This document shows, one piece after another, positions 16,109 to 25,116 of a DNA stretch of 43,438 bases. Source of the DNA: an uncultured Hyphomicrobiales bacterium (GTDB lineage: Bacteria > Pseudomonadota > Alphaproteobacteria > Rhizobiales > Beijerinckiaceae). The stretch spans positions 1 to 43,438 of the forward strand of contig CAIZEI010000141.1 of assembly GCA_903931945.1 (NCBI GenBank). The letters are read 5' to 3'. Made by a program: the position numbers and the translations under genes. The stretch's first letter is position 1. Every line of letters starts with the position of its first letter. The notes below the pieces were generated by a model. The model saw only the letters and a program-made list of their open reading frames with translations. It did not search any database and was not told where the DNA came from.

Positions 16109-17224
16109 ATGGTGGAAAAAGTTCTCGCAGCCGTGCGCACCGCGCCCGGCAAGACCGAATTTATCGAATATCCCATGCCCGAGATCGCCGCAGATGCGGC
16201 GTTGATGAAAATGGAAGTCGCGGGCATCTGCGGCACCGACGTAAAACTTTACGAACATCCCCCTGGTCCGGCGCCCGTCATTATGGGCCATGAGAACATC
16301 GGCTACATCGCCAAGGCTGGCCGCGAATTCACCCGCCGCAAAGGTTTCAAGGAAGGCGATCTCGTCTTCGTCGAGCATTATGTGATGTGCGGCAAATGCG
16401 AGTGGTGCCACGCCGGCCAGTACCGCCATTGCGAGAACACCGATTGGCGCAACAATCCCGAATCCATCCGCTACGGCTACACCTCGGCGGAAAAGGCCCC
16501 CCATCTCTACGGCGGCTTCGCGCAATATGTCTATCTTCCGTGGAACGCGGTCCTGCATCATGTGCCCAAGGGCGTGTCGCCGGAACTCGCAGGCCTCGTG
16601 ACGCCGATGGCCAACGGCATCGAATGGTCGCTGTTTGAAGGGCAGGTTGGCTATAACTCGACTGTGCTGATTCAGGGGCCGGGCCAGCAGGGTCTGTCGC
16701 AGACGGTGATATGCAGCCAGGCCGGCGCGAAAAACATCATCATCACCGGCACGTCGAAGGACGGCGCGCGGCTGGACGTCGCCAAAAAGCTCGGCGCCAA
16801 TCACACCATCGACGTGCAGACCGAAAACCCGCTCGAAAAAATCATGGAATACACCGGCGGTCTTGGCGTTGATGTGGTGCTCGATTGCACAGCGGGTGCG
16901 GGCACAGCCCCCATTCTGCTTGGTATTGAAGCCATGAAGCGCAAAGCCGGTCATATTGTTGTGCAGGGCGAAATGCCTGACTTCCCGAACTTCCCGATCG
17001 GCAAGATGACGACGAAATACATCACCATGCATTCGGCCCGCGGCCATTCCTACAAGGCCTGCGAGCTGGCGCTGGAGCAACTGGCGTCCAAACGCTTCCC
17101 GCTCGATCTTGTCACCACGCATAAATTCGCGCTGAAAGACGTCGATCTTGCGATCAAGTCGGTCGGCGCCAAACCTGGCGGCGTCAAGGACGTGATCCAC
17201 GCGTCGTTGATGCCCTGGCTCTAA
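16109..17224 (+). CDS. Zinc-dependent alcohol dehydrogenase (MDR superfamily)
   Basis: Cytosolic NAD(P)-dependent medium-chain dehydrogenase of 371 residues. Catalytic zinc ligands are Cys41 (GICGTD) and His61/Glu62 (MGHENIG); structural zinc ligands are Cys94, Cys97, Cys100 and Cys108. The Rossmann segment is IQGPGQQGLSQTVICSQAG, with Gln where many relatives have Gly-Val. Start at 16109 follows AAGGAG. It probably oxidises an alcohol or reverses an aldehyde step in the pathway of the LLM and LVIVD genes, but the substrate is unknown. A hairpin follows the stop. Confidence 0.93.
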   Translation: MVEKVLAAVRTAPGKTEFIEYPMPEIAADAALMKMEVAGICGTDVKLYEHPPGPAPVIMGHENIGYIAKAGREFTRRKGFKEGDLVFVEHYVMCGKCEWCHAGQYRHCENTDWRNNPESIRYGYTSAEKAPHLYGGFAQYVYLPWNAVLHHVPKGVSPELAGLVTPMANGIEWSLFEGQVGYNSTVLIQGPGQQGLSQTVICSQAGAKNIIITGTSKDGARLDVAKKLGANHTIDVQTENPLEKIMEYTGGLGVDVVLDCTAGAGTAPILLGIEAMKRKAGHIVVQGEMPDFPNFPIGKMTTKYITMHSARGHSYKACELALEQLASKRFPLDLVTTHKFALKDVDLAIKSVGAKPGGVKDVIHASLMPWL

Positions 17225-17236
17225 CCGATCATACGG

Positions 17237-17258
17237 CCCCGCTGTGAAACCGGCGGGG
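17237..17258 (+). terminator. Hairpin after the alcohol dehydrogenase gene
   Basis: CCCCGCTG and CGGCGGGG form an 8-bp stem (one T-G wobble) with a TGAAAC loop, 13 bases after the stop. The following sequence lacks a strong T-run, so termination strength is uncertain. Confidence 0.5.
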
Positions 17259-17346
17259 TCGGTCCGCTCCTTTCAATCGCAACAATCCTGTCATATTTGG
17301 CTTGCCACATTTCGCCGTTCGCGCAATCATGCGGTCGGAGGGTGAT

Positions 17347-17763
17347 GTGGCTGATATCGAACCCATAAGGTTCATTCCGGGACGCAAAGGATCGCAGGCG
17401 GCGACAGGCCTGAGCGAGGCGACGCCTGCAACCTCAACGCCGATCACGCCCCGTCACGCGCCAGCCATCGTTTCGTTTGATCGCCACGAACTGCGGGTAA
17501 TCATGAACCTTTACGGGCGCATGGTGGCGGCCGGAGAATGGCGCGATTACGCGATTGATTTCGGGCCGGAGCGCGCGGTGTTTTCAATCTTCCGCCGCAC
17601 GTCGGAAATACCGCTTTACCGCATCGAGAAAGACCTGCGGTTGGCGCGCAAACAGGGCGCCTATTCGGTCATCGCCGCCACGGGATTGGTTCTCAAGCGC
17701 GGCCCAGACCTCGACCGAGTGATCTCGGTTCTGGAAAAACGTCCGAGGCTGGTCTCAGTATAA
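17347..17763 (+). CDS. DUF2794 domain protein
   Basis: 138 residues. The core FDRHELRVIMNLYGRMVAAG through EWRDYAIDF, AVFSIFRRTSEIPLYRIEK and RKQGAYSVIAATG matches DUF2794, a family confined largely to alphaproteobacteria and without known function. I chose the GTG start at 17347 because GGAGG lies five bases before it; ATGs at 17302 and 17329 lack a site. The first 45 residues look unstructured. It converges on the Bax-inhibitor gene with a shared terminator. Confidence 0.88.
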   Translation: MADIEPIRFIPGRKGSQAATGLSEATPATSTPITPRHAPAIVSFDRHELRVIMNLYGRMVAAGEWRDYAIDFGPERAVFSIFRRTSEIPLYRIEKDLRLARKQGAYSVIAATGLVLKRGPDLDRVISVLEKRPRLVSV

Positions 17764-17765
17764 AA

Positions 17766-17790
17766 ACCCCGCAGCTGGCAGCTGCGGGGT
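17766..17790 (-). terminator. Terminator shared by DUF2794 and Bax-inhibitor genes
   Basis: A perfect 11-bp stem, ACCCCGCAGCT and AGCTGCGGGGT, with a 3-nt loop. On the minus strand it is followed by a TTTTTA tract, a classic intrinsic terminator for the Bax-inhibitor gene. For the plus strand the stem starts three bases after the DUF2794 stop without a T-run, so it may act in both directions. Confidence 0.88.
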
Positions 17791-17816
17791 CGAAATCAGG
17801 TTGCAGATTGCAACTC

Positions 17817-18572
17817 TCAATTGTTGCGGTTACCGGTCAGATTCAACAACGCCATGAAGATGTTGAGGAAATCGAGATAGAGGCGCAACGCTCCATTGAC
17901 CGACTTTTTGGTGGCGGTCTCGGCGTCGTCGTTGACGTAATACATTTCCTTCAGCGACTGCGTGTCGTAGGCGGTAAAGCCCGCGAAGATCAGCACAGTC
18001 AGGCAACTCAGCGCAAACTGGAAGCCAGTGCTCTGCAGGAACATATTCACCAGACCGGCGATGATCAGACCAAACAGGCCCATCACCAGAAATGAGCCGA
18101 AGCCCGAGAGGCTGCGGCTGGTTGTGTAGCCATAAAGACTCAACCCACCGAAAGCTGCCGCCGTTATGAAGAACGAACGGGCAATGGATTGACCTGTATA
18201 GACCAGTAGAATGGCCGATATGGATACGCCCATCGCCGCCGCAAACAGGAAGAACACGTTGCGGGCCGTCGCGGCCGACATCTGGTTGATGCGGAACGAG
18301 AAGAAAAACACAAAGGCCAGGGGCGCCAGCATCACCACGAAACGCAGCGGGCTAAGATAGATAGCTTCGCCGAACGGCGTGAGATGGCGCAGGTCCGGCC
18401 CGGCCAGCATATTGGTCCCCAGCGCCACAAGCCCGGTGATCCCAAGACCAAGGGTCATGTGATTGTATATTCCAAGCATATAGGCGCGCAGCCCCTGGTC
18501 GAGCTCTGCGCCGCCAGCCTGCGCTACGCTCGCGCCCCAACGGCTCGAAGCGTTGCGATCATAATTGGACAT
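17817..18572 (-). CDS. Bax inhibitor-1/YccA family membrane protein
   Basis: 251 residues with seven hydrophobic segments. Typical BI-1 blocks are YMLGIYNHMTLGLGITGL, the GLSLYGYTTSRSLS loop, and FAGFTAYDTQSLKEMYY, which holds the conserved Asp. The C-terminus (LYLDFLNIFMALLNLTGNRNN) is the usual end of alphaproteobacterial members. Bacterial relatives are inner-membrane proteins linked to ion leak or to FtsH protease control. Start at 18572 follows GGGGTGA. The 227-bp gap to the next divergent gene must hold its promoter; I saw no clear boxes. Confidence 0.93.
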   Translation of the reverse strand: MSNYDRNASSRWGASVAQAGGAELDQGLRAYMLGIYNHMTLGLGITGLVALGTNMLAGPDLRHLTPFGEAIYLSPLRFVVMLAPLAFVFFFSFRINQMSAATARNVFFLFAAAMGVSISAILLVYTGQSIARSFFITAAAFGGLSLYGYTTSRSLSGFGSFLVMGLFGLIIAGLVNMFLQSTGFQFALSCLTVLIFAGFTAYDTQSLKEMYYVNDDAETATKKSVNGALRLYLDFLNIFMALLNLTGNRNN

Positions 18573-18799
18573 GGGTCACCCCTTCCGTGCATGGAGCGCG
18601 CCGCTCCAAGGCTTCCCGCATTACGGGTTGAGCAGGTCCAATATGGAGCCAGCGCGCCATAAATACAAGAGCCCGCGCGAGCGCATCCCCGCGCCAAAAA
18701 GTGAATTTTTCTTGATATTCAGGCGCTCGGCCAGGCGCGCTTGGTTGTCATCGTCGCTATGCCATGACAAGGAGGGGCAGCAGTGGATAAACGGCTGGC

Positions 18800-19558
18800 A
18801 TGATCACCGATTGGCTCTTTTACCTTGCCGCAATTCCGGCGGTCATGTGCAACGGCATGGGCAAAGGCGGGTTTTCCGGGCTGGGCGGGCTCTCTTTGCC
18901 ATTGATGAGTCTGGTCATTTCCCCGGTGCAGGCTGTCGCCATTACACTGCCGATCCTGATGTTGCAGGATGTGGTCAGCCTTTGGGCCTATCGCACCCAG
19001 ATCGACTGGCGCCAGGTCCGCACCTGCCTGCCGGGCACGATGATCGGCATCGCCGGTGCGGCAGCGGTCCAGGTGCATGTCACGGCGCCAGCGGTGCAAC
19101 TGATGGTTGGCGTCATTGCAGCTGGTTTTGTTCTGGCAACGGTGAAGAAAAACGCCGAGGCGCCGCCGGCGGATGTTTCGCTTCCCAAGGCGACGCTGTG
19201 GTCGGGCGTCGCCGGCTTTACATCTTTCATCGCCAATGCCGGCGGGCCGCCGATGCAGGTCTATCTGATGCCGTTGAAGCTGAAGCCGCCGGTCTATGCC
19301 GGCACGATGACCATGCTGTTCGCGATCGTGAACTGGGTAAAATTCCTCGCCTTCATTGCGCTCGGCCAGGTCTCGACCGCCAATCTCTCGACTTCCGCAG
19401 CGTTGATGCCGGTCGCCGTCGCCTCGACATTCCTTGGGGTATGGATGGTCAAGCGCATGTCTGGCGCGAAGTTTTACCCGATCGTGCGGGCGCTGACGCT
19501 GATTGTTGGCGTCAAACTCATCTGGGATGGGTTGCATGGGCTGCTGAAACCGGGCTGA
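18800..19558 (+). CDS. TauE/SafE family membrane transporter
   Basis: 252 residues with about eight membrane spans. The family signature appears twice: GMGKGGFSGLGGLSLPLMSL near residue 20, and FTSFIANAGGPPMQVYLMPL near residue 140. Members export or import sulfite, sulfoacetate or other organic anions. The start ATG at 18800 has no good ribosome site (an AGGAGG lies 25 bases upstream), yet it matches the family N-terminus. No sulfur gene lies next to it, so the substrate is open. Confidence 0.88.
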   Translation: MITDWLFYLAAIPAVMCNGMGKGGFSGLGGLSLPLMSLVISPVQAVAITLPILMLQDVVSLWAYRTQIDWRQVRTCLPGTMIGIAGAAAVQVHVTAPAVQLMVGVIAAGFVLATVKKNAEAPPADVSLPKATLWSGVAGFTSFIANAGGPPMQVYLMPLKLKPPVYAGTMTMLFAIVNWVKFLAFIALGQVSTANLSTSAALMPVAVASTFLGVWMVKRMSGAKFYPIVRALTLIVGVKLIWDGLHGLLKPG

Positions 19559-19657
19559 AGCCCGCGAAAGCTGGAATGCAACAGCTATTAATCGGGCTTT
19601 AGCGGATCATACGGCAATCTGTTTCGCGCGAATGGGCGCGGGTACGGGGATTGACGC

Positions 19658-20875
19658 ATGCTGGCGGGGCTTCGAGACGGCGGCTGGATCACGCTTGAGC
19701 GGCTCCGCGCCTATTCCGTCATGCTCATTTTTGCTTATGGTCTTGGGATCGGCGGCATCTACGCCAGCATGAAGAACGGGCTTGACTACGAGGGCCGCCC
19801 GATGGGCTCGGATTTTGCCGAAGTCTATGCAGCGGGGACCTTTGTGAACGAGGGCCAGCCCGCCAGGCCCTATGACCTGCCCACGCATATGCAACGCCAG
19901 CGCGATCTCTTCGGCGAGAAAACAGCGCTTTTCTCGTGGAACTATCCGCCTTATTTCCTGGCCGTCGCAGGTTTGCTGGCGGGGCTGCCCTATCTTGTCG
20001 CGCTGGCGCTCTGGCAATTGGGAACATTGCCCGCCTACCTTTGCGCGACCCGCGCCTTTCTGCGCGGCCCCGATGCGTTGCTGGCGGCTCTGGCCTTTCC
20101 GGCTGTGTTCTCCAATCTTGGCCATGGCCAGACCGGATTTATTGCCGCTGGGCTGATTGCGGGCGGATTGGCGCTGCTCGGTCGACGACCGGTGGTTGCA
20201 GGCGTTTTGTTCGCCCTGCTGGCGTTCAAACCGCAATTTGGTCTGCTGCTGCCTTTCGCGCTGGCGGCGGGCGGGCGCTGGAAAACGATGGCCTCGACCG
20301 CTGTAACCCTCGCGCTGATGACTTTGGCGACATGGATCGCCTGGGGACCAGATGTTTGGACGGCGTTTATCGCCAGCCTGCCGGATTCGCGCCTGCATGG
20401 GCTCGAATATTCAAACACCGGCTTTTACAAGATGCAGAGCCTGTTCGCGGCCGTGCGCATGCTGGGCGGTCCGGTGACGCTCGCCTATGCGTTGCATGGC
20501 GCGCTGCTGGCCGCAGTGACGCTTTGCGTTGTCGGCGTCTGGCGCAGCGGCGCGGACATGCGGCTGAAAGCGGCGGCGTTGATTATGGGCGCGTTGCTGG
20601 CGACGCCTTACTGTTTTGATTATGACATGACGATTGAGGGGCCCGCGATTGCCTGCCTCGTCTCCTACGGCCTGTCGCGAGGTTTCCTGCCGTGGGAAAA
20701 ATCGCTGCTGGCGCTGGCTTTCGCTGCGCCGCTGCTGGCCCGCCCGATCGCCATGACGACCGCGCTGCCCTTCGGGTTTGCAACACTGCTCATTCTGTTT
20801 GTCCTCGCGATCCGCCATGCGGCGGCCGATGAAATTCTGGCGCGGCCCTCCAGCCGGCGATTTGCACAGGCGTGA
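19658..20875 (+). CDS. GT87-type (DUF2029) polyprenol-phosphate glycosyltransferase
   Basis: 405 residues, largely hydrophobic with about nine to ten spans. The family pattern is DFAEVYAAGTFVNEGQPARPYD near residue 53 (the acidic catalytic loop after the first span), then WNYPPYFLAVAGLLAGLPY and ALLAFKPQFGLLLPFAL. Relatives are membrane mannosyl/arabinosyl-type transferases using lipid-linked sugars (GT-C fold). It stands alone 99 bp after the TauE gene and 58 bp before tRNA-Gly. Acceptor and role are unknown. Confidence 0.85.
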   Translation: MLAGLRDGGWITLERLRAYSVMLIFAYGLGIGGIYASMKNGLDYEGRPMGSDFAEVYAAGTFVNEGQPARPYDLPTHMQRQRDLFGEKTALFSWNYPPYFLAVAGLLAGLPYLVALALWQLGTLPAYLCATRAFLRGPDALLAALAFPAVFSNLGHGQTGFIAAGLIAGGLALLGRRPVVAGVLFALLAFKPQFGLLLPFALAAGGRWKTMASTAVTLALMTLATWIAWGPDVWTAFIASLPDSRLHGLEYSNTGFYKMQSLFAAVRMLGGPVTLAYALHGALLAAVTLCVVGVWRSGADMRLKAAALIMGALLATPYCFDYDMTIEGPAIACLVSYGLSRGFLPWEKSLLALAFAAPLLARPIAMTTALPFGFATLLILFVLAIRHAAADEILARPSSRRFAQA

Positions 20876-20933
20876 ATTTATCAGGCCGCGCTGCTTGCCG
20901 CTCCGCGCTTGCGCAGCTATTGTCGCAGGCGAC

Positions 20934-21007
20934 GCGGGCGTAGTTCAATGGCAGAACGGAAGCTTCCCAAGCTTCATACGAGGGTTCGATTCCCTTCGCC
21001 CGCTCCA
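20934..21007 (+). tRNA. tRNA-Gly (CCC)
   Basis: A 74-nt cloverleaf including an encoded CCA. The acceptor stem is GCGGGCG/CGCCCGC with discriminator T. The anticodon stem is GAAGC/GCTTC around loop TTCCCAA, so the anticodon is CCC (20966-20968). The T-arm holds GGTTCGATTCC. Confidence 0.97.
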
Positions 21008-21083
21008 GTGATTTCAATGAGTCACGACTTTTGGATCGATAGAGTGCGGCGGCGGGGCGAGCCTGCGCCGCAACAGCGATCTG

Positions 21084-21893
21084 TCAGGCATGCCTTCCAC
21101 CGCTCTCGCACCAGCCGAGGATGGCGTCCGCGATAGCGTCGGGACAGTCCAGTTCTGCAAGATGGCCTGCGCCGGCGATTGATCGGACCTCCGCTTTGCA
21201 GCGCAAAGCATTCCTGAATTGCTGCAGTGCGCCGTTGGGCAGCACCCGATCGCCTGCGCCGCGCAGCAGCAGGGTTGGCGCCTTGATCAGATGCAGACGG
21301 CTCGCCAGCCGTGTATCGCTCAAGGGCCACAGGAAGCGGGCTCCGGCTTCGCTCGCGCGGGTCTGCTCAACCGTCCATTCGATGGCGTCGGCGTTTTCCG
21401 GCTTTGCCGTGAAACGCGTATAGACATCCGGATCGACGCACAGCAGCCCCGGCAATTCGTCGGCGCGTTGCGCCCACATGTCTGTTGTCGGTTGAACCCG
21501 GTCGCTCACGCCCAATGGGCTGACCAGCGCCAGACAGCGCACGTCGTCAGGCCACAGGGCTGCAAGTTCGGCTGCCAGCGCAGCGCCGACTGAACCGGCG
21601 ACGAGGTCCGCGCCGATCAGGCCGCTCGCCAGCACAATCTGGCGCGCTGCAAGTATCCAGTCCAGATGCGTGTCGAGCTTCGCGTGCCAGCTGCCGCCGC
21701 CCGGAAATCCTGGCAAGGATGGCGCGACGACGGTGCGCGTCCTGGCGAGGCGATCGAGGAATGGCGTCCATTTTGGCAGGCCGCCAAACCCGGCGAGGTA
21801 GCCGACAACCGGTCCACGCCCTTTGCGCCAGACACGGACGTCATGACCTTCGATGCGTGCGATGGAGGTTTCAACTCCTGCGGACTCAAGCAT
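21084..21893 (-). CDS. Alpha/beta hydrolase
   Basis: 269 residues, cytoplasmic. The start at 21893 has GGGAGG upstream. The nucleophile elbow is VAGSVGAA (Ser101), the acid is likely Asp215 (LLLRGAGDRVLP) and the base His244 (GAGHLAELD). A first Gly of the usual GxSxG is Ala here, which is tolerated in the family. The start overlaps the stop of the LLM monooxygenase gene by 8 bp, so the two are translationally coupled, and the hydrolase probably acts on an ester or C-C substrate made by that pathway. It is the last gene of the ten-gene catabolic run. Confidence 0.88.
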   Translation of the reverse strand: MLESAGVETSIARIEGHDVRVWRKGRGPVVGYLAGFGGLPKWTPFLDRLARTRTVVAPSLPGFPGGGSWHAKLDTHLDWILAARQIVLASGLIGADLVAGSVGAALAAELAALWPDDVRCLALVSPLGVSDRVQPTTDMWAQRADELPGLLCVDPDVYTRFTAKPENADAIEWTVEQTRASEAGARFLWPLSDTRLASRLHLIKAPTLLLRGAGDRVLPNGALQQFRNALRCKAEVRSIAGAGHLAELDCPDAIADAILGWCESGGRHA

Positions 21894-23142
21894 TGCGGCC
21901 TCCCTTGCGAGCGCCGTCGCCAATCGGCGCGGGCGCCTGCTGCTGGCTTGCAGGCAGCGGTCGCGGCCACCAATGGTCTTCCCATTGCGAGAACAGGCCA
22001 CGAAGTTCTGGCATGACCTTTTCAGCAAAAATCCGTGTGTTGTAATTCGTTAATTCCTTGTTCATGTTGCCGTATTGCAAAAGCAACATGAGATGCCCGA
22101 CGTTGAGTTCGGTCGCCGCCTCGCGCAACTGTTCGACAACGTCTTCGGGCGTTCCGATCACCACGTAGCCGTTATCGATGATCTCCTTCATTTTCTCTGC
22201 GCCGCGATTGCGCCGTTTCATGGCTATCTGACCGACGAGACCAGCTCGCTGCGTCTCTTCGCTGGTATAGCCGGGCGGCGCAGCGAAGCGCGGATCGACA
22301 TGGAAAGAGCGGCCAAAAAAATACTCGGCGGGCTCGGTGTAAAGGTCGATGGCTTGCTGCCGGCTCTCCGCGACGCCGATGAATTGGAGAAAACCAGCGC
22401 GATAGGGGTTGCGGTCTTTCCCCAGCTTGTCGACGACTTTCCAGAACCCCTCCATGGCCGTCTGCGCGGCCTTGTAGCCATTGTACGACAGATAGCAAAA
22501 GCAGTAGTCGTTCTGCGCGCACCAATCCCACGTCTCGACCGATCCGCCTCCTGGCGCCCAGATTGGCGGATGCGGTTGCTGGATGGGGCGAGGCCAGATG
22601 TTGACATAGCGCTGCTGATTGAAGCGGCCATTGAATGCGAAGGGCTCCCGCGTCGTCCAGGCCTTGACCACAAGATCGGCGGCCTCGCGGTAACGGTCGC
22701 GCAACATGCTCGGATTTTGGCTATAGGCGTAGGCCGTGTCCATCGGCGTGCCAACGGGGAAGCCAGCAATCAACCGGCCTCCCGACATGCAATCAAGCAT
22801 CGCCATTTCCTCGGCGACGCGGGTCGGCGGGTTGTACAGCGCCAGTGAATTGCCAAGCACGCAAATGGCGGTGTCCTGGGTGCGGCGCGCCAATGTGGCG
22901 GCGATCAGATTGGGCGACGGCATCAGCCCGTACCCGTTGGAATGATGCTCGTTGACGCAGATCGCATCGAAGCCGACCTGCGACGCATATTCGAGTTCGT
23001 CCATAAAATCATTGTACATCGCATGGGCGCGAACGGGATCGAACAGTCCGGAATCGATGGTCACCCACACGGACGGGTTCTTTTCCCGAAAATCCTCCGG
23101 CAGATCGAGGTATGGCATCAGGTGGAACCAGAGCATTTTCAT
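21886..23142 (-). CDS. LLM-class flavin-dependent monooxygenase of the catabolic run
   Basis: 418 residues. The start at 23142 follows GGGGA. The barrel hallmarks are KMLWFHLMPYLDLPEDF, VGFDAICVNEHHSNGYGL near 60-77, ALYNPPTRVAEEMAMLDCMSGGRL, and GTPEDVVEQLREA near 350. A Trp/Pro-rich C-terminal tail extends beyond the usual family length. The preceding gene is a TauD-type dioxygenase, so two different oxygenases act in the same pathway. Substrate unknown. It is related to but clearly distinct from the LLM proteins at 12290 and 13406. Confidence 0.9.
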   Translation of the reverse strand: MKMLWFHLMPYLDLPEDFREKNPSVWVTIDSGLFDPVRAHAMYNDFMDELEYASQVGFDAICVNEHHSNGYGLMPSPNLIAATLARRTQDTAICVLGNSLALYNPPTRVAEEMAMLDCMSGGRLIAGFPVGTPMDTAYAYSQNPSMLRDRYREAADLVVKAWTTREPFAFNGRFNQQRYVNIWPRPIQQPHPPIWAPGGGSVETWDWCAQNDYCFCYLSYNGYKAAQTAMEGFWKVVDKLGKDRNPYRAGFLQFIGVAESRQQAIDLYTEPAEYFFGRSFHVDPRFAAPPGYTSEETQRAGLVGQIAMKRRNRGAEKMKEIIDNGYVVIGTPEDVVEQLREAATELNVGHLMLLLQYGNMNKELTNYNTRIFAEKVMPELRGLFSQWEDHWWPRPLPASQQQAPAPIGDGARKGGRNA

Positions 23143-23179
23143 CAGGCGTCCCCGTTGGCTTTTCGAAATCAAATCGATG

Positions 23180-24073
23180 TCAGACGATGCGCGACTCCCC
23201 GCTTTGTATCGCCCTTTCCCGACACGTCGTTCGCCTCATATCGCGCACAAATGTGCGATCGTCGAAGGGCGTTGCGCGATGCATTGTCGCCAGATTATCC
23301 CAAATGAGCACATCCCCCTGCCGCCATTTGTGTGCATAAACGAAGCGTGGTTGCGTTGCAAAATCCATCAGCTCCTTGATCACGGCTCGCGCCCTGTCCT
23401 GCGGCCAGCCAACAATATCGCTGGCGTGCGAGGCAAGATACAGGGCTTTGCGTCGGGATGGCGCGTGAATATGGACCAGCCTGTGTCGTGCGGGCGGGCG
23501 CGTCGCGCGCTCTTCATTCGTGGGTTCGGGTCCGCCGCCCTGCACGCGGCTATACCAATAGGAATGCTCAACAACGAGGTCCTCAAGGCCCTCCTTGCGG
23601 CTTGCAGGCAAGGCGTCCCAGACCGCGCGCATATCGGTAAACTCCGTGTCGGCGCCAGATGGCGGCGTGCGGTGACCCACGAGAAGGGAATAGGTCGCCC
23701 GCACCTCATAAAAACTCATGTCCGTGTGCCAGAGACGGTTGGCGCGCTTGTAGGCAAGACGCCGGTCATCGTCGGCGTAGATTTCCCCGACATCGTTGAG
23801 ATTGCTCTGATCGACGATCTCGGGATAGGGCACGCGCAATTCGGTGCCTTTGATTTTGGGCGATGCGCCGCGTTCCAGAGGCCCCAGCCGCGCCGAAAAA
23901 GCGATGTGCTGTTCATTCGTCGGAGGGGTGTCGTGACTGATGACGCAGACTGCGAATCTCGCCATTGCGGCCCGCACGTCGTCGATAACCGCCTCTTCCA
24001 CAGGCTGGCGGAGATCCACTCCGGTCAGTCGCGCGGCGTAAAGCGGATGCAGCGGCTCGATTGCGAGCGTCAT
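23180..24073 (-). CDS. TauD/TfdA-family Fe(II)/2-oxoglutarate dioxygenase
   Basis: 297 residues. The iron triad is His116-x-Asp118 (LWHTDMSF) and His265 (LATMHRATPFDDR); Arg280 (RDMRR) binds 2-oxoglutarate. All key residues are present, so it should be active. Such enzymes hydroxylate next to a heteroatom and release sulfite, phenols or aldehydes from taurine, 2,4-D and similar compounds. Start at 24073 follows GGGAGG. It sits between the amidohydrolase (68 bp) and the LLM monooxygenase (37 bp). The substrate cannot be read from the sequence. Confidence 0.93.
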   Translation of the reverse strand: MTLAIEPLHPLYAARLTGVDLRQPVEEAVIDDVRAAMARFAVCVISHDTPPTNEQHIAFSARLGPLERGASPKIKGTELRVPYPEIVDQSNLNDVGEIYADDDRRLAYKRANRLWHTDMSFYEVRATYSLLVGHRTPPSGADTEFTDMRAVWDALPASRKEGLEDLVVEHSYWYSRVQGGGPEPTNEERATRPPARHRLVHIHAPSRRKALYLASHASDIVGWPQDRARAVIKELMDFATQPRFVYAHKWRQGDVLIWDNLATMHRATPFDDRTFVRDMRRTTCRERAIQSGESRIV

Positions 24074-24141
24074 CGGAGTCCTCCCTGAAGCGCAGGCAAG
24101 ATAGACCGCTCGCCATGCGATGCAAGAGCCGCCGGTTTGCC

Positions 24142-25044
24142 TCAGTCAAAACTGTAAAGTCGTGCGGGATTGTCGACGAGCGTTTTCCGGATGAGGTCTG
24201 TGTCGTAGTCGACATAGCGGTACAAAAGCTCGACGGCTTCGGCATCGTTCATCATACGGTTCTTGGTCCAGCGCACATGCGGCCAATCGGAACCCCACAC
24301 CATCCGGTCGGGCGCCGCTGCGATGAAGGCGTTTCCAAATGGAACAGCATCGTCAAAGCCGGAGCTGTGCACCGAATCGCGATTGCCATTCGAACACAGC
24401 ATCCACCAGTTCTCGTCGTGTTTCAGTCGATCCAGCATCCACAAAAACGGTGGTTGTTTCAGACCGGCGGAAAAGTGAAGATGGCCCATATGATCGATGA
24501 CAAGCGTAAGATTCTTGATCTCCAGCAGAAAATCCGCGAAATCGAGGACATCGTCGCCATTGATGTGAAGCTTGGCGTGCCAGCCAATTTCTCGCGCGCG
24601 GTCCATGGAGCGACGAACGGTCGCCAGCGACGTTGTCTCCGCATATTTCCGTCCAATGTTGAATCGAGCGCCACGCACGCCAAGCTGATTCAATCGCTCC
24701 AGCGTCGCATCGGTCACGTTGTCCTTGATGATGGCTGTCGCGCGGGTGTTGCGCCGTTCTTCGGGCGTCAGCCCTTCAAGCGTGTCGATGAGAAGCGAGT
24801 GGTCGGTATCGTAGGGCATGGGATGTACGATCACGCCGCGTGAAAAGCCCATAGCCGCAAGCATTCCGCGCGCCTCGCCGTTCGAACACCCCTTCAAGGG
24901 TTGATAATAGGCGTTGGGCTTGGGCGGATACTTCACGACGTCGTCGTGAAAGATGTGGTACTGGCAATCGCAGCTTCCGGGCGGCGGCGGCGGCGAGGGC
25001 ATTCGCGTGTCGCGATCCCAGTCTGGAAAAGTCTTGTCGTCCAT
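24142..25044 (-). CDS. Amidohydrolase-2 family metal-dependent hydrolase (LigI/lactonase-like)
   Basis: 300 residues. The start at 25044 follows AAAGGAGG. Beta-barrel landmarks are SCDCQYHIF (25-32; Gln in place of the first His of HxH, as in several members of this family), LHINGDD, VIDHMGH and MVWGSDWPHVRW with the catalytic Asp. The family includes 2-pyrone-4,6-dicarboxylate lactonase, galactarolactone isomerase and decarboxylases. In this operon a lactone or ring-cleavage product is a plausible substrate, but this is inference. Confidence 0.87.
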   Translation of the reverse strand: MDDKTFPDWDRDTRMPSPPPPPGSCDCQYHIFHDDVVKYPPKPNAYYQPLKGCSNGEARGMLAAMGFSRGVIVHPMPYDTDHSLLIDTLEGLTPEERRNTRATAIIKDNVTDATLERLNQLGVRGARFNIGRKYAETTSLATVRRSMDRAREIGWHAKLHINGDDVLDFADFLLEIKNLTLVIDHMGHLHFSAGLKQPPFLWMLDRLKHDENWWMLCSNGNRDSVHSSGFDDAVPFGNAFIAAAPDRMVWGSDWPHVRWTKNRMMNDAEAVELLYRYVDYDTDLIRKTLVDNPARLYSFD

Positions 25045-25116
25045 TATTTCCTCCTTTTGTGCGGTTCGGGCGAGTTTGAGTGCGGAGCGTCGCAAAAACA
25101 AGATCCATTCCAGCGG

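Noticed and set aside
15974..17200. 408-codon minus-strand frame under the alcohol dehydrogenase
   Set aside because: Antisense to a clear MDR dehydrogenase with complete zinc ligands.
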